Assembly: GCA_904063045.1 (NCBI GenBank)
Contig: CAJFCJ010000015.1
Location: 1,123,034-1,187,033 of the forward strand
DNA length: 64,000 nucleotides
Reading direction: 5' to 3'
DNA from: Dimorphilus gyrociliatus
Lineage: Eukaryota; Annelida; Polychaeta; Dinophilidae
A program made the translations under genes and the position numbers. This document shows positions 36,066-51,400 of the stretch, piece after piece; position 1 is the stretch's first letter, and each line of letters starts with the position of its first letter. Below the pieces are notes generated by a model. That model was not told the DNA's origin. It saw nothing but the letters and a program-made list of their open reading frames with translations, and made no database searches.

Positions 36066-37793
36066 CTACGCGCAAGGAGGCTCTTCTTTAAAATTCATCA
36101 TTATTTGTTCCATTTCCTGAGTTTGATTCCATATTTCTAATTCATCTTTTTTAATTAGAGAAAGAGAAATGTTTAATTAAAATCGAAAATCTTTAGAAAT
36201 AAAGAGAAAAAGAAATATCATACCAAAATCATCTTCATTAATTATTTCATCAGAGGGGCTATTATCTGATTTTATCTTATTAGACATTCCTTCCGTTATT
36301 TTCCCATTAGCATCTATGCATATTTACATAAATATATAATATATTGTGAATAAAAGGATAATAGACCTAGTAATTATAATTTTAAATATGTAGCATTACA
36401 TTCGAATAAATGAATGTTTATTAATAATTCGTTGGCAATGAAAATGGAAACAATCGCTAGATAATATACATATAATATAATTATTTATAGGCAGAAATTG
36501 ATTTATCTATAGTAGAGATATTAAAAATTTAGACTAATATTAACTTACTTTGATTATTTAATGGTACTTGATTATTCTTCTTACATACAACAGGCGTTAC
36601 ATCGGAAATCGAGCGTTTCTGGGGTTTTCTATTTTGTTTTACAAGAAGTATGTTAATAGTATATATAAAGTATATTATACAATATAACAAACTGAATTGG
36701 TTGCTTCTGAGTGCTAGTTAATTTAGGGTTACTCTTCGATAGATCAGTTCTATCGTGGGCAATCGACGTGCAGCTCATGGCGTAATTAGTTGAATTACCT
36801 CCAACGGTTCCACTTATTGTATAGTTTTGTTCTACATTCTGTAACCTTTTCAATCTTGCCTGAGTAACACCGGCGTCTCCTTCCCGTCGAAGAAAACTAT
36901 TTGTATCGGTCTTCTCTGTCATTTTCTATTTAACAATCCCAGTTTTAAATATCTAATTGAAAATTAATTAATCTAATAATAAAATAAACATACAGCAGGC
37001 GTTCTTTGAACAATTTTTAAGTAGTTTTTATCACCTAGGCAATTACCTAAACTATTACCAAAACATCTGAAAATATACTGATACATCTTTTATATGAAAA
37101 TTATAATGATTTAATTAATATACTTTAAAGCTCTCTTTAAACCGTCAGTTACGGCTTCTTTTCTGGCTTTTTCCAATGCAAGTCCCTTTGAACTCAAGCC
37201 ACTACTAATACCATAGCCGATATCTTCGTGAAAAGATCCATTCTGTTATTAAAAGTTTTTGAAAACTTCTTGATGCTTTAATTTAATGATTTAAAAGTAG
37301 AAACTATTGAACAAACTCTCAGCGTTACTTTGATGAAGGCACTCACTCCTGCATGGTATTTTCCGTCTATATGATCAATATAATCTAAAGATATATTATT
37401 TATGATTTAGATGATAAACTTTTAAACTCAAAATTTCTCTGCTTTACCAACTGATTGATGAGTGATAGAGTGTGACCATCCGCTAAAACCAAACGTCTCA
37501 TTCGCCAAGTTAATAAGTTTCCATCCTTCAATATATGCCAACTAAAATAATAAAAATATGTTTATAATAATTCGTAATATAATTTAATTGATATATAAAT
37601 ACTTTTTGCCCACTAGGTCCAGGTCTTTGACTAATAAATTCTGGCCCCAGTTTCAATCTTAATAGATTTTGAATGGAACCGTGTTCTTCGCAAGTATATT
37701 CCGTCTAAAATGAAATTATAAATAAATTACTGATAAAATTATAATTCAGCGGTCTTATACATTGCCAAATAACGATGTATTTGCATCACTCAT
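36066..37793 (-). CDS. RAD52: RAD52 single-strand annealing recombinase
   Basis: Forms rings on single-stranded DNA and anneals complementary strands in double-strand-break repair. The first exon is 37761-37793 ([11 protein letters not shown]). Later short exons give [66 protein letters not shown] and [19 protein letters not shown] with [18 protein letters not shown], then [18 protein letters not shown]. This is the whole conserved Rad52/22 DNA-binding fold. The C-terminal half ([20 protein letters not shown], ending EEPPCA) is poorly conserved, as in other RAD52s, and should carry the RPA/RAD51-interaction segments. It is head-to-head with cathepsin O across 219 bp. RAD52 is absent from several ecdysozoans, so its presence is informative about the lineage. 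Confidence 0.95.
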
Positions 37794-38012
37794 TTCGGTG
37801 AAATTTCAAGTTTCGCTGCAAAATAATTCATGGAGTAACATAAGCGACTAGGATATTATGAAGATAATCAAAATGGCGTCAAAACTTTAACTATTTACGA
37901 AAACGGCCATCTTACATTTCAATATTATATTGTGCTCATGTGCTGATTTTATTTACTACATCCGGTTTTTATCATGTGACGACTGATATTTGTTTTTTGT
38001 CATGTGATAACA
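37794..38012. promoter_or_regulatory. Bidirectional promoter RAD52 / cathepsin O
   Basis: 219 bp between start codons. It contains two TCATGTGA-type E-boxes (CATGTG at 37973-37978 and 38001-38006), an ACATCCGGTT ETS-like site near 37960, and two GCCAT/ATGGC YY1-like sites (near 37871 and 37904). The second E-box lies 7 bp before the cathepsin ATG. Confidence 0.5.
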
Positions 38013-39119
38013 ATGAAGTTGATACTTGCCGTTTCCATTTCTATTTTACTTTTCTTAGTCTTGTTTATAATTTATGTAACAAATGTTAACTTGGCAAGCC
38101 ATGAGAGAAAATTTAATGCATTTATTCTAAAATATAAAAAGGATTATCTATACAATTCTCCAGAATACAACAAAAGACTTTCAATCTTTAAGGTTTTATT
38201 TAACTATAAAGTTTTTCATTCAATAAATGCAATAAAATTGTGATTTTCGCAAAGTTAATTGGCTTTAAAAGAGACTTTTATAATAAATTATTTTTTTGTT
38301 TACTTCTATCAGAATAACTTAAAAGAACAAGAGAGACTAAATAGTGAGAACGGTGAAGATGTGTATGGTATCACTAAATTTTCCGATCTAACTCAAGATG
38401 AATTTGTAAAAAAGTTATTAACTAAAATGAGTTATTTCAAAATGGACAATACAGTAACTTCGGTTCCAAGTAATGTAAAATTGTTGAAAAAAGTTGATTG
38501 GAGAAAGTACGTTGGCCGACCAAGAGATCAAAAAGCATGTGGAGGGTGTTGGGCATTTGCTACAATTAAAGGAGTTGAAGCTATAAATTCTAAGAAAGTT
38601 GGCAAATTTACTCAACTTTCCATTCAAGAGGTTATAGATTGTTCTCGAGGCTTTAAAGAAAGTTTATGGGGATGCGAAGGAGGCAATATATGCTCAGCAA
38701 TGGATTGGCTACAAAACAAACATATCAGTATAACAACCGAGAGTAGCTATCCGTTAAAGGATGCGGATGAGGAATGCAAGCGAACTTCCTCAACGTCAGG
38801 TATAAAGTTAACTAAGTATATTTGCGGTGCTGGAGAGGATTTTTTGAAAACTAGTCTTCAAAAGGGCCCGGTTGCAGTTGCTGTGGATGCAGCTTCATGG
38901 ATACATTATGCTAACGGCATAATCAAATTTCATTGTGATAAGCAACTAAATCATGCTGTATTAGTTGTTGGATATGATATGGAAGGGGAAGTTCCGCACT
39001 ATTTAGTGCAAAATTCATGGGGAAATGATTGGGGGGAGGATGGTTACTTAAAAATTCGAATGGATAAAGGTCTCTGTGGCATAGATCAGCAAATAGGTCT
39101 AGTTGAAGATGTTAAATGA
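38013..39119 (+). CDS. CTSO: Cathepsin O-like papain-family cysteine protease
   Basis: Lysosomal cysteine protease (peptidase C1A). Exons 38013-38192 and 38313-39119 encode 328 residues. A strongly hydrophobic N-terminal segment (ILAVSISILLFLVLFIIYV) is a signal peptide or anchor, followed by an I29-like propeptide (YGITKFSDLTQDEF). The mature enzyme begins near VDWRKYVG. Catalytic Cys is in QKACGGCWAFA, His in LNHAVLVVGY and Asn in VQNSWGNDWG. The CGGCWAF form, rather than CGSCWAF, together with QEVIDCS, WGCEGGN and GPVAVAVDAASW, matches cathepsin O over cathepsins L or B. Its active site looks complete. Confidence 0.92.
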
Positions 39120-39545
39120 AAAATATAGTCAGAGTTATTGCTAGTTGTCTTATACGGTTTAGAGACGGATAAAACGTTCACTCTAGCTCAAAAATTGTTT
39201 TTTTTTTCTTGAAGAAAACTCTTAGCACTGTTTTTACAATAGATTCCAATATAGTGGAAATCTTCAAAGGTTTTATAGTGCATATTTTCAAACGTTTGCA
39301 AAAAATATTGAATAAATCAATTGAATATTTTTCAATTTAATTGTTTTTATGAAGTTCTTAATGATGAAGGCATTCCTATATATGTTTTAAATTTTAAAGT
39401 AAATATACGATTTTCCTATGAATTATTGAACAATTATTTGTCTTTATTCCTTTTTTAAAAAAACAGATTTACAAAAAAAAAGGATCGAATATGTATAATT
39501 AAAAAAAAAATAAGTAAAGGAATAAATAATATCAATTATTATATG
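39120..39545. other. Convergent 3' region CTSO / TAF3
   Basis: 426 bp, AT-rich, containing long A/T homopolymers that probably hold both polyadenylation sites. No gene seen. Confidence 0.4.
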
Positions 39546-41936
39546 TTACAGACTCTTTTTCTTTGGCTTTCGACCAGCTTTTTTCTTGCCTGGTTTATTT
39601 CCCTTTAGTTTGCAATTGGGACAAAACCATTTCATATTTTCAGGTGGTTCATCTTTTATACCTACACATATCCAGTGACACCTAGAAAACATATGGATAT
39701 GTTTTAACATTTACTATAGTTAAAGATTTTATTCTAAAACTAACCAATCGTCGCAATTGTCACAGCCTATCATAGGGCTACCATCGTCCGGATGAGTACA
39801 TACAGGACAAATCCATACCCTCTCACCTTCCGTTGTCTGATCGAATAAATCAGATCATCAAAATGAAATTGGTTCTGGTAAAAACTTTTTTTTAAAGCCG
39901 TTACTTACCACAGTGGAACTCATAGTTTCGGCTAAAACACGCATAGAAGATGCTTCCTTCTTCTGCGCCAAAGTTTTTACTTTAGATTTAGGAGGTGATG
40001 GAACAGATAGTACAGGTACTGTCCCTTTGGGGCTGTCTAGTTTAAGAGATGGAGGAGCAGGAGCAGGAGAAATATCTTTCTCAGGAGAAGAATTTTTAAT
40101 TACCCTAAAAAATTAAAGAAAGATCCTATGTAATTGACACAATAGATAATAGCGTAAATACTCACAATTTTGGTAAAGAATGTCCACTGTCTTCAACAGG
40201 TGGTGTGGATATCTGAGCACCACCAAATTTAAATTTCAATTTTGGCCTTGCAGGACTACTTTCTTCCAATGTCTCTTTCTCTAAACGCTCTTTTTCCTTC
40301 TTTTCTTTCTTCTTTTCCTTTTTTTCTTTGTCTTTCTTCTTATCTTTATCCTTTTTCTTTTTCTTCTTTTTCTTCTCTTCTGTGACTAGAGGAGTAGTGA
40401 TTGGAGGGGAGGTGTCCAGTAAAGAGGGAGCTGCAGCAAAAGCTGGTGTATAACTAGGCGAAGGATCGGCAGCAAATGGCGGCAAAGGAATTTCTGGTGG
40501 TAGGCTGGGACTTCGCCTCTCCTGAACAACGTCTTCTTGTTGCTGCAGTTGTAATTCTTGTTGCAATTGCTGTTCCTTCAGCTGCTGCTCTTTTTGTTGT
40601 TGTTGCAGTTGCTGTTCTTGCTGTAAAGCTTCTTTCGCAGCCTTTTTTGCAGCTTTTCTTTTTGCCTTTAATTCTTTATCTACAATTTCGAACGCCTCCT
40701 CTAATTCTCTTTCCATTCTCTCTTTCTTGTCTGCTTCGTATTCTGTAAGAAGCCGATGAATTACTTTATCAATAAATTCTCCGTAATTCTCTAAGCGACG
40801 TTTTTTGGCTTCTTTTTCTTTTTTCTTATCTGACGAGTCATCAACTGCTTTTATAGACTTTTTAGTAACCTGTAATATTTTAAAAATCCATCAGTTTTTT
40901 GAAACAAACTACTGAATCATATAAAATTTTTTATTATTGAAAGTAAAACAATATACCTTCTTAGTAGATGGAGCTGCAACTGGTGGTGCCGGACGAAAGT
41001 CAGGATCACCGCCTACTTTAGTATTCCCTGTTGGTTTTGGATCTACAACGTCGACATCGACATCCTCATTTTCATGTCGTACGACAACACTTGCAGGAGG
41101 AGGTACGGCTTGAGGTTTCGATAGGAAAAATTTCGAAGGAACGCTATGATTAATAGGAGGTGGAGTTTTTGCTTCAGGTCGAGTGCCAGCTGTTGTTGGA
41201 GCGCAGACAACACCATTTCGAAGAATGACAGAGCGTGGCACGTACTGTGAGTGACCAGCCTCGTCAGGTAATGCTTTATTCCCAGCTGATCCTCTTTTAG
41301 ATGGGGAGTCTTGTTGTTGATTTTGAGGTGTACCTTCTGATGATGCCCTATCTACATCTGAAAGAGATTTTTATGAAAACCTTTCAAACACTACTTTAAA
41401 ATAATTAAGAAAAAAGCCAAAAATTTATAAAATTATATCTTAAACCAATTTACCCATCGCTTCCTGGTTGAATAGAGGAAAATATTCGTCCACATACTCA
41501 GGTCTTTCTTGGAGATTTTTTCTCCCAATTTTAGGTATCCTTAGATCATCAGCTCTGGGATAAGGAAATTGACAAACATCGGTGCTATTATCCTGTGATC
41601 CTTTTACAAGGGCTTCAGCAAATTGTCTAAGTTCACTCTCTGTAATACACATATCTTGAAAGGCTAATTCGAGATCGCCAAAGAAAACTTCTCTTCTGCC
41701 AACTGCAAAAAGGTATATCAATTAATTATGAAATTCATAATTTCAGAAATAAGGTGTAACTTACAATGCTCTGCATATTTATGCATTAAAACACATGTTT
41801 CCTGGAGTCTTTTTTCCAAAATATCGGCAAGCAACTCCAAACATGAGTCGTGAGAGCTCACCCAGCCGATTTGTATAGCGATTTTTGCAACACAGCATCG
41901 TAACGAATTACGAGCATAGTTTAAACTATTAGACAT
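39546..41936 (-). CDS. TAF3: TAF3, TFIID subunit with histone fold and PHD finger
   Basis: TFIID subunit. The N-terminal histone fold pairs with TAF10 and the C-terminal PHD finger reads H3K4me3 at promoters. The N-terminus (MSNSLNYARNSLRCCVAKIA) and helix LELLADILEKRLQETC are the histone fold; the next exon has VFFGDLELAFQDM and FPYPRADDLRIPKIG. The middle is Pro/Gln-rich with a Lys/Glu block (about 40270-40380) and low complexity. The C-terminus is the PHD finger: VWICPVCTHPDDGSPMIGCD, NCDDW, then CHWICVGI and WFCPNCK, a Cys4-His-Cys3 ligand set split over two exons, ending in a basic tail (KKKAGRKPKKK). The order matches human TAF3 but the protein is shorter in the middle. Confidence 0.95.
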
Positions 41937-42392
41937 TATGAAGAATAATTAATCCGCCAAAGTGCGTAGAAAAAAACTATATTGTAATGGGCATTAATAT
42001 CCATAGCAGGCGAGAAACGTTGCGGAAATCAATGAAACGGGACGCCGTTCGCCATCTTAAACACCTATTTTCGTATGAAAACAACTGGTAGTACTACTTA
42101 CTCAATTTTTTACGCATTTGTAACTCAGACCGCAACTTGTTAGGTCGATTAATAGATTTTTTTACAAAGAATTTATTTAATTTGCTTATTTTATGTATTT
42201 CACAAATAAAACAATTGACTGTTATTTAGTATCTTTCTTTTTCTGGCCATTCAAAAAAATTTACGATTTCAAATATTCCGCCTCGGCACTTTTACTTTTA
42301 AACCGGAAACCGGATTAAGATATTTCTATGGAAACATTAAAACAATAATAGTTGGTTTTAAAACCTTATTGTAGAAGTTTTAGATTTCTAAA
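41937..42392. promoter_or_regulatory. Divergent promoter region TAF3 / CFAP100
   Basis: 456 bp. A GCCATCTTAA site (YY1-like) lies at about 42050 and GGAAACCGG ETS-like sequence at about 42305. The GC content rises at 41990-42060. No extra gene seen. Confidence 0.4.
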
Positions 42393-45153
<2,761 letters not shown>

Positions 45154-45944
45154 TAACGCTATTGAAGTGGGAGACAAGCATTATTAATATCATTGACAAA
45201 TATGACCCAATAAATAACTGTTTTTTTTTTTAATATGATGAAATATTTCCATCTGGTTCAATATAAAAAGACTGTATAGAAAATTGGTGTTGTGCAGTAC
45301 TACAATTTATCACAATTTCGCTTATAGTATAATTTAATGTTATACAACTATTTAGCTAATTTCTAGCATCCTATAGCTTGTTTTTTTGCACTAAGAATCT
45401 CCATCTCTTTCTATTCGATTAAGTTTGCTCTGTAGAGGGAGAGATATTATGCAATATATCCCAGTTCTTCTAAAAACGACACGAGTTAGTGATTGTAGGC
45501 TTAGGTTATGTATGCTCTCAATTCAGTTCAAGTTCATTTTCTATGCTACCCTCCTAGTTTTTAGTCCTACCTAACTTTAAAATATTACTTTCTTGATAAA
45601 GGCTCTCTGCTCTCTTTTTTTTTTACCTCTGTGTAATTTATATCATATTTGTATTTAAGCCTAGATCTACCAAAATACCATTGACACCATCGAGGGGTTT
45701 CTATGGAAGTAACCTCGCTTTTTAAATCTCTTGACTTGGTTATCTAAAGATGATACTAGTACATTTTTAATTTTGCTATTACAATAGTAAACATGTTTAC
45801 GATTGGTCGAAATTTGGTAAATGTCCTCAAAACCATTCTTATATTTAGCTACAAATGTAACAAAACATATAACATTTTGGACAAATAAGATATAAAGAGA
45901 AGGAATAGGCATAGCAGAGAAAATAACAAAGCAAGAGAGAGGGC

Positions 45945-45992
<48 letters not shown>

Positions 45993-46504
45993 GTGTATCT
46001 ATTATAGGTGTATTTGTCTGTACATGTACAGGTTAGACTGAGACGATAGAGAGATTTATAATTTAATATTTTAAATCAATTTTACATTATTTATGATAAA
46101 GTAAAAATTTAAAAAGTAGGCCTCTAGTAATTCCATTGATGTTTAGATATTTTACCAACAGATATAATTGATTGGCACCTCATATTTTCTCTCTGTTGAT
46201 TAAAATCTTTTGACTAGGATGGGTTAAAAACAGCTTAAAATATAAATATTAAATTCAAAAACTACTGACAATTCTTTTATAAGTAAAATTAGAATTTAAA
46301 TTTAACATTTGTTTAGTTAAATTAGGTATATTTTTAACAAATTTCATGAAACGTATTTGTGTATAGTCGATCCAGTTCGTTCCAGATCTCACATTTGCAT
46401 AACGCGCATGCGTAAGGCTTGAAATCAGCTGAGAGCAGTTCGGACTGGTTTACATTAGCAATTTCTTCGTCAGAGCGAATTTAAAGAAACGTTCTTTCAC
46501 CGCT
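45154..46504. other. Intergenic region CFAP100 / UNC93, with GA microsatellite and NRF1-like site
   Basis: 1.35 kb. No coding exon recognised. A GA run occupies 45951-45986. Close to the UNC93 start, at about 46403-46412, is CGCGCATGCGTA, an NRF1-like site about 95 bp before the ATG. Confidence 0.5.
45951..45986. repeat. (AG)n microsatellite
   Basis: AG dinucleotide run of about 18 units upstream of the UNC93 gene. Confidence 0.95.
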
Positions 46505-48273
46505 ATGGATTGGTCGCAATTGGAGGCTGCAAGATCCATGTGGAGTCTTTACACTCCTCCATCTCCTAATCCACCCGCAAAATTCAATCGAAAATGCTCG
46601 TCGGTAAGCAATCTGGCAGTTACAGATCATACTTCCATGGTAAATATTCCTGAATCCCGGATTGTTCTGCACGAAGAAGCAATACAGCCCGAACCGAAAA
46701 ATTCAAAAGTTCTATTACCAGACTCAAATAATTTCTCTAATCCGAAACTGGGAAAGAATCAAATAAAAAACTTGATTGCTTTAAGTTCGTCCTTCGCTCT
46801 TCTCTACTTGGCCTTTTTTTCGTTGCGCAATTTGCAGAGTTCGCTTCACAGTACAGGTATCCATTCTTTGGCTGCCATGTACATATCGTATATAGTAGGT
46901 TGTTTCTTCGCTGCACCTGCTTTATCTCTCATAGGTCCAAAATGGGCGATACTATCAGGGATGCTATCAGTACTAGTTTATATTGGGTCTATGTTCTTCC
47001 CGGATTTGCTGATTCCGGCAAACGTTCTGCTAGGTATTCTACTGGCCTTCATGTGGATCGCCCAAGGATCGTACCTTACAACAATAGCCATGGAATTCGC
47101 ACAGAAGACCATCCGTCCCGTTCGAGCGGTTTTGGGACTATTTAATGGGACCTTCCTTTTTTTGCTTCATCTTTCCCAAATAGCTGGTAACCTAATTTCA
47201 TCCGCTGTACTATCACCTACCATCGAATTGACCAACAGCAGCGAAGCGATCCCAAATCATACGGCGGAAACCTGCGGCGTCGAATTCTGCCACAATCAAG
47301 ATTCTACCACCTCTCAACAAAAGTTGCAGATTGATTCCTTTACAATATTAATTATTCTTTTCGCTGCTGTATCAATAACGGGTGTTATTGTACTAATTGC
47401 TTTTCTAGACCAGAAGAAAGAGAAGAGGCAGATGCTAGGAAAACGAGCGGCATGTATGCAAATAATGACTATATTAGAAATCCATAAAGATTTTAAGCTT
47501 CTCCTACTCATACCACTCATGATTTACGTCGGAATGCAAGAGGCTTTGATATTTGGGGAATTTACACGAGCTTACGTAAGTTGTCTGCTAGGTTTACATC
47601 GAATCGGCTATATAATGGCCGTTTTCGGTACAGCCGACGCTGTTGGGTAAGTTACTAAACTATAAATATAATTTGCCTGTTAACAAATTTGCCTTACATT
47701 CCTTTCAATTCTCCAACAATGTACCCTCACAGATCAATTGTGTTTGGTAAGCTACAAAAGTATGTGCCCATAAATGGTTTCGTTGCGATAGCTGTTTGCG
47801 CGAATTCAGCTACTTTATGTGCTATGTTTTTATGGGATCCAAAACCAGATTTCTTAGTCTGTTCACTATTTGCTTGCGCGTTAGGCATCGGTGATGCAAT
47901 ATGGCAAACTCAGTTCTTTAGTATGTAAAATGATATTTCTATATTTATCACAGCTTTATTATTCATTGATTAAAAAACAATTTCTTTTGCAATAGGTCTA
48001 TGTGGAATTCTATTTGAAGGAAAGACGGACCAGGCTTTTTCCTCATTACGTCTTTATGAAGCTTCTGGCTTTGCCATATCCTGTTTATACTCTACTACTC
48101 TGTGTATGAAATTCAAATTTTATATTATGTTTGTTATGCTAGTCCTAGGTGTTGCATGTTATGTTGCAATGAATGTTATAAAAAATTTGAACAAGCCGAA
48201 AAAGACCAATGTCAACGTCATTCAGGTTCTATTTGTCGGTGATAACGGAGTAAAAGATCGTCTTACTGGTTAA
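46505..48273 (+). CDS. UNC93: UNC93-like major facilitator protein
   Basis: Multi-pass membrane protein of the UNC-93 family. Relatives regulate K+ channels (nematode UNC-93) or traffic Toll-like receptors (UNC93B1); this one most resembles the UNC93A group. Exons 46505-47646, 47733-47920 and 47996-48273 give 535 residues. A hydrophilic N-terminus of about 85 residues precedes the first helix pair (KNLIALSSSFALLYLAFFSL, then RNLQSSLHSTGIHSLAAMYI). The family segments GSYLTTIAMEFA and GIGDAIWQTQFF are present, with roughly 11-12 predicted helices, a glycosylation-prone loop (ELTNSSEAIPNHT) and a short cytoplasmic tail. No break seen; the substrate is unknown. Confidence 0.9.
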
Positions 48274-48433
48274 AATGAACAGTTTTTGCATTGAAAATTA
48301 TATCTGAATTTATCATACTTAAAAAAGATTCAATAAATAAACGGTACGCAAAACGAAAAGAGATTCAAAGGGTAATTTTTACCAATTAAAAGTATTTAAC
48401 AGAACAATATTACATAGCTTAACATATTACTGT

Positions 48434-51400
48434 TCAAGTTGTAGAATGTTTAGTAGTTTCAAAGAGACCTTTACGGAAGAATTCGTGAAAGTTAGTAAGA
48501 GTATATTTGGAGTAATACTTGACGTTTTTTGGATGCAGAGGACTAGCAGGATTCTTTTGAATCATTCTTAATACGCTTCTAAGATAGTCCTCTAACTGGT
48601 TCTGTCTTTCATTGACTATTTTCCCTGATAGATTAACAAACCATTTCTTAGGGGGAAGTTGAAGTACCATGATTTCTGGATATTTGCAGCTTAACTCTGC
48701 ATGAAATTCTCTAAATCTCGTATAACGACGATAAACCGACCATTGTTCTTCTCCAACTTGTAATTCGATAATGAAATCATAATAAAGATCCCAACGAGAA
48801 CTTCTCTTTATATATGAGGGTATTCGCACTTGGAACGCTTCCGTAGGATTTTCCTGACTCGAATACAAATCCAATCTTTCAATTTCCTCCTAGACGTAGA
48901 CGGTCGGAAAAAAAATACAATTTTATTTTAAAGCTGTACAAGTAACCTTACATCATATTCTAAACTTTTTTCTATCCAGTTTTCGTCTCCGTTCTGCATC
49001 TGTCAAAAACAACTTAGCGTTTAACATTTAATTTGGTTTTCAATTAGACGTCACTAACCATTGACGTTGCGAAGGGATTAGCTTGTGTACAAGTAGACTT
49101 TTCCCCGTTTCTACAAAAAAAATTTTCAAATAGAAACAACAGATAAAAATCAGGAAATCAGAAGAGTGTAGTGGTTGAAAATGTTTTTGTAATATAAAAT
49201 TGATATTTAAAGAAATATCAATGTGCTCAGTGCTAACAATAAAAAATATACCATTAGTAAAATTTAATATTAATCCTGATGGGAAAAAGCGGTGGATAGG
49301 AGAGGTGGGAATATTTGTAATTGAATTAATATAAACAAGTTATTAGAAAGCAAAGCTAACGTACTTTAACCTTTTTATTTCTCTACGATGAGTTTCTTTT
49401 AGACGTATCATCTCTTGACGCCGTTCTAGTCTATCTTTTTCTCTGTCTTTTTGGCGCAATTTTTCCATTTGAACCTTCTCTTCGAAAAGTCGTCTTCTAA
49501 CTTCTCTCTCAATGATATGCCTCAATCTGAGATTGTATGAAAAACAATGTTAAATTTACTTGCTAGAGAATTTCCTCTTAATATTTAATCCTTCAACCTA
49601 TTGCTATCGTTATCTCCAGGTATGGACGACAGAACTGTTAGTTCAGAATCAGATGTATTATCAGAAGTATAATAACTCGTTTGCATTGGCTCTTCGCTTC
49701 TGCGATTTGCAACTTCATCAAAATTCTCAACACTGCTGGAGGTAGTTGATACTACGTCATTCTGACTTCGATCAATCTTAACGATTGCTGATTGGGGAAC
49801 AGTAAAATAATTAATCTTTATGTTTACTACTATCTTAATCTATGTTTTTAGTACTTTCAATTGGAGAATTGTCAGCCAACTGATCCATCTTACTCTCATA
49901 AACATTCATCGAGCTCAAAAGATCTGCTTCAATGGTCAATAGTTTATCCTCCAAATTTTTTTTCTCTTTATCAATCTCAATATTGCGACCTTTCGTAATC
50001 CTACAAAACTTCTTGTTAGTTATATAATAATTGCACATGCAGTAAATCAAACCTTTTTGCAGTTTCTAATCGTCTTTCAAGTTCTTTAAGTTCCTCAACA
50101 TCGTCCTCTTGACGAAGACGTACTTTGTTTTCTTCATCATCAAGTCGATGTAACAAATCTTTAACAAAATCTTGACGTTCGGTGTCAATAGCCTTGACAT
50201 CATCTCTCACAGAATTCAATTTTTCAATTTGACTATCTCTATGCATTTGTAATTGATCAAGACGATCTTTGTAAAGTTTTTCCGCACTATGTTCATCATC
50301 TTGAAGTTGTTTTGCCTCCATAGCGATACGCAAGCGTTCTGTTTCAATTGCTGAAATTTCTTTTTCCAGCTCTTGATCTTCAGTCTCTTGCCATTGTTCA
50401 AGGTTATCTTCACATTCTTTTAAGATTACTCTGTCAGCTTCAAGTATGGACTTTCTCTTTTGAAGTTCTTCTTGCTGGCGTTCGTAATCCGAAATAACGC
50501 TTGCTTCACTTTCTTTAAACTGTTGTAAATAAGATCTCTCCTGCTCTTTCAATTCTTCCTGAGCCTGTTTTATCATTTGCAACTCTGAGAGTAACTTGGA
50601 CTTAGTTTCCACATCCATTTCCTTAGCGAGCTCATCGTCGATTAAAGCACCATTAAGAATTTTTTTTAAGTGTTCTCTATCACGATTAATAATTTCTCTT
50701 TCCTTTTCTCGTTCATTTCGCAATTGTTTCTCTTTCTCCATAACTTCGTATTCGCATTTTTTAAGTTTCTCAACATTTTCAACTAACTCTTCGTCTAATT
50801 TTTCCACGATAACTTTAGTTTTTTCTCTTTCACAAACTAATTTTGAATATAGTTTTTCTCTCTCCTAATATTTAGAAAGCAGTAAAACATGAGTCAAATA
50901 GAAACTCTAACCTAATATAATATTTACCTTTTGTAAAGCGTCCATGTGCTTCTCTATCGAAACAAAATTTTCATTTAGGAGATCCTCCGACTTCTACGAA
51001 AAGTTATAATGAAAAATTCTTATCGTATATTAACAGTATAAAGATTTTAAAAAGTACTCACAAGGTCGCTTGTACTTATATTCAAACTTTTATCTATGTT
51101 CGTTTTATTCATTTCCATACCGACTGACAGTCGTTTTAATTTCTCGTCTAAAGCAGGACTATCTTGACTATAGACGAAATAGAAACATTTTAACTATTGT
51201 TAAAGATATATAAAATATACACGTACTTAAACGCCATTAGATTTTCACAAGATCTAGCTAAATCCGTCATAGACTGTCCAAGTGTAGACAACCTTCTCTG
51301 ATGCGCTGGACTGTTCTATTAAATCAACAAAATCTTATATATATTTGGATTAGGACAACCAAAGCAAATAGATTCAGATTAGAAAATTTATTCATAAATT

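Noticed and set aside
45667..45912. 81-codon minus-strand ORF between CFAP100 and UNC93
   Set aside because: No family resemblance, low-complexity flanks, no splice or promoter context to support a gene.
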